Assembly (NCBI GenBank): GCA_031274765.1
Contig: JAISPR010000010.1
Span: forward strand, 1 to 64,000
DNA: 64,000 bases
DNA from: Nitrososphaerota archaeon
GTDB lineage: Archaea; Thermoproteota; Bathyarchaeia; Bathyarchaeales; Bathycorpusculaceae
Reading direction: 5' to 3'
The position numbers and the translations under genes are program-made. How positions within the stretch are numbered: position 1 is the stretch's first letter; every line of letters starts with the position of its first letter. Below the pieces are notes generated by a model that saw only the letters and a list, made by a program, of their open reading frames with translations, was not told the origin of the DNA and searched no databases. Positions 62,069 to 64,000 of this stretch are shown here, one piece after another.

Positions 62069-62957
62069 AAAAATGGCGACATATGTGTTGATATCAAGGG
62101 GTTAGTGGGCAGACGTTTTGTGCAAAGCTGTTGGCAATGCTTGTGTGTCTTGATTGCCTACATGATGTATTCGCCATTTTTCAACTCTATTAAGGTTGGG
62201 GAGTTAATTGACGCAACATACGCTGTAGCGCCATTTCCCAAAGTGTATCTGCCTATGTTGTGTCACCAAAATTGGTTCCAGACGTTTTATGTAATTTAAA
62301 GTCGCCTGAACCTACTTGACCTACAAAAACAGTAGCTATTTCTTCAGAAGTAACATTCTTATTATTGCTAACACCAGCAATTCCTGTTTCTACGTTATGT
62401 ATCCATCACCAACAGTCACAACCACAGGCGATGACAAAACAACTATTCCACCATATAAAATACAACCACCCAATATTAGCACTATCCCAAAGCTCGCCAA
62501 ACATATTTAGTTCCACCTATACCTACACCATGCTATCCTACGCGTCTTCTTTCTACATCAACCAACGGACCGCTTTTAAAACGGCGGTACATCAACATTT
62601 ATCACTAATAGAACGACACCAACCACTATCCGCCCAATCATAAGATTATTCATAAAAACAGGGCGGCGATTGTACATTAAATTGTTCAACAGTTATTATT
62701 ATCCCCCATAAAACTGAGTTAAAAGACATGTAACAATATATATCTATTTTTGGTGTGAAATAGTCATTTTGTGTATTATTTTTGCCAGATAAATATGTTA
62801 AAAATTGAATAATTCAGAGATGCCTTATATACGTCAAAAAATATTATTTTGCAGGTAGGCGCTAACTTATATCGGATACGTGAGGATGGCGCTACCTTAC
62901 GGTGGCTGATGAAAAATACAGGACATAAATGCTCTCTACTTTCTGAGCCCTATCATC

Positions 62958-64000
62958 ATGATAGCGTTCAGTGTTGGTTTAATCGCTTACTGGAAAATTA
63001 AAAGGCGGTTCACAGTTTGGACACTGCTTTTATCTCTTGCAGCATATGCAGGTGCAATAGCACTAAAAAGTGTAGTTCAATATTTCACAGCCGAACCCTT
63101 CCATATAGCAGTCGGAGGGAATCTAGCTGCCATGGGTATCTACATTGGCCTGCAAACAGCAATTTTTGAGGTGGGCGGTGCATACCTTGCAGCTAAAATT
63201 GCCTTCTCGCGAGGTAAAATAAGAGCAGACGATGCCGAAGGATATGGGTTGGGTTTAGCTTTCTGGGAAAATGGTGTCCTTATAGGTGGTTCAGCGTTGC
63301 TTAACTTTATCGTAATATATTTGACCTTAGCTGGAGGAGGAACTGCTGCTCAACAACTCTTTGATGCCCTATCTGCAACACAACCTGACCTCTTCGGGTC
63401 AGCATCTGTTGCCTTAACCCAAGTTGGTTTAGCCGTATTTGAAAGATTTTCCTCTTTAATGATTCATTTTGCATGGGGGCTTCTTTGCGTATTTGCAGTG
63501 GCATTTAAAAAGAAACGTTTTCTATACTTAGCCTTGCCTATGGGCATGGTTGATTTTCTAGTGTTATATGCAGGAATTTTGGGTACCTTAAACTTTGAAA
63601 TACTTTTCTTTGCAGTATGTTTGCTGTGCCTCTTTGTGGCTTTGTGGTTTACAAAAGCGGAAAGAAAAAATGCCACAACAGTTTCTTTGTCTACTGCAAG
63701 CGAAGGAGATATGCAATTGAAATCTCTTGTTAAAACAAACTTTAAGCGGGCTCTTAGCTTTGGTAGTGTCTATCTTATTCTTGGTCTTGCTCTGTCCTTT
63801 TTACTTGGTGCTGTTATTAGTGGAACGGCTTCTGTTTCTGATGATGTACCATTGGTTGTATCACAAATGTTTCCAATGATGGTTCCCGTGTGTGCTGTTG
63901 TGGGTAGTTTTGGTGGGTTGATGGTTTTTGTTAGTGATCGAACTAAGGGTGTTTATGAGTATTTGATTGCTTATGGTGTTAGTATCTATGAGATTTTATG
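62958..64000 (+). CDS. YhfC-like intramembrane protease/CAAX-like family protein (runs off the window)
   Basis: The frame is open from 62913 to the window end. It encodes a chain of membrane helices with LKSVVQYFTAEPFHIAVGG, TAIFEVGGAYLAAKIAFS, DAEGYGLGLAFWENGVLIGG and MIHFAWGLLCVFAVAFK, matching the YhfC family (glutamate- and histidine-based membrane protease relatives). From about 63713 (MQLKSLVKTNFKRALSFGSV...) the frame looks like the start of an ABC-2-type permease, without a stop between. Either this is a fusion or a second gene begins at the ATG at 63713. The first ATG in frame is 62958, but a hydrophobic stretch begins a few codons earlier, so the start is uncertain. Confidence 0.7.
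   Translation, partial: MIAFSVGLIAYWKIKRRFTVWTLLLSLAAYAGAIALKSVVQYFTAEPFHIAVGGNLAAMGIYIGLQTAIFEVGGAYLAAKIAFSRGKIRADDAEGYGLGLAFWENGVLIGGSALLNFIVIYLTLAGGGTAAQQLFDALSATQPDLFGSASVALTQVGLAVFERFSSLMIHFAWGLLCVFAVAFKKKRFLYLALPMGMVDFLVLYAGILGTLNFEILFFAVCLLCLFVALWFTKAERKNATTVSLSTASEGDMQLKSLVKTNFKRALSFGSVYLILGLALSFLLGAVISGTASVSDDVPLVVSQMFPMMVPVCAVVGSFGGLMVFVSDRTKGVYEYLIAYGVSIYEIL

Larger units (their letters stand above)
60965..62957. other. Accessory gap with IS1 remnant, MITE-4 and IS end
   Basis: Two kilobases without an intact gene. A T-rich end (TTCTTTTTGTTTTTTAA near 60988) may terminate the surface-protein transcript. Then follow a truncated IS1, MITE-4 copy b and an IS630 left end. From 62100 to 62640 there are protein-like but unrecognised frames, one with a Pro/Thr-rich stretch (YPSPTVTTTGDDKTTIPPYK) like a surface-protein linker. 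Confidence 0.55.

Noticed and set aside
62105-62643. Small ORFs of 64-92 residues
   Set aside because: No recognisable domain or ribosome site; probably decayed coding DNA, so not called as genes.
1-64000. tRNA or rRNA genes
   Set aside because: I scanned the intergenic regions for the conserved T-loop sequence and acceptor pairing and found nothing convincing; a covariance search could still find intron-containing tRNAs.
1-64000. Diversity-generating retroelement as the cause of the composition blocks
   Set aside because: No reverse transcriptase or template/variable repeat pair is seen, and the changes involve both C/T and A/G over kilobases including intergenic DNA.

Overview
The window looks archaeal, most likely a member of the Bathyarchaeia. 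Markers seen in the sequence are an archaeal/eukaryotic-type glycyl-tRNA synthetase, an archaeal class I CCA-adding enzyme next to a ThpR-type 2'-5' RNA ligase-like protein, an EndA tRNA-splicing endonuclease behind a DUF47 protein, a DUF2206 membrane protein, A/T-rich TATA-like boxes upstream of several genes, and many TTG or GTG starts preceded by GGAGG or GGTGA. The phylum is an inference; no rRNA or tRNA gene was seen. The DNA is AT-rich with large intergenic gaps full of transposon debris.

Layout. 1-4.7 kb is decayed accessory DNA: a truncated membrane gene, a lipobox-less secreted protein, a broken IS630-family element with long inverted ends, and several small inverted-repeat elements. 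4.7-7.7 kb holds a CBS/HPF-like fusion, two small unknown or regulatory genes and a DUF1616 protein. 7.7-34.6 kb is a very large surface-glycan locus: PIG-L deacetylase, WbqC, DegT aminotransferase, a dolichyl-phosphate-sugar synthase-like GT2, two Gfo/Idh/MocA oxidoreductases, at least five further GT2 and three GT4 enzymes, a DUF2206 membrane protein, a secreted GH5 glycosidase on the opposite strand, an FdtA-type ketoisomerase, a NeuD-like acyltransferase, a FemAB/GNAT-like transferase, a DUF362 protein and a flippase. The genes overlap or are closely spaced in several runs, and together they would make an amino-deoxy sugar, build an oligosaccharide on a lipid carrier and flip it. 35-36.8 kb is a second IS630-like wreck ending just before glyS. 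36.8-47.7 kb is a housekeeping block (glyS, DUF47, endA, NDP-sugar pyrophosphorylase, double-SIS protein, uppP, cca, thpR, small HTH protein). 48.7-50.4 kb is a secreted parallel beta-helix protein. 50.9-54.0 kb has a nitroreductase/cupin pair and a paaK-ACT-thioesterase operon that resembles bacterial genes. 54.3-55.7 kb is a pile of nested IS1, IS630 and small elements. 55.7-61 kb has an ABC exporter and a large PQQ-like beta-propeller surface protein. 61-62.9 kb is more IS1 and repeat debris. A YhfC-like membrane protease gene runs off the right edge.

Two features stand out. First, at least five families of short (about 100-170 bp) inverted-repeat elements recur through the window, often directly behind stop codons or nested in dead insertion sequences. 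Second, the DNA is a mosaic of sharply strand-asymmetric blocks: A+C-rich on one strand, then abruptly G+T-rich, with the switch often lying inside a gene or a transposase remnant and nearly always with the same polarity (5' half of the coding strand A/C-rich, 3' half G/T-rich).
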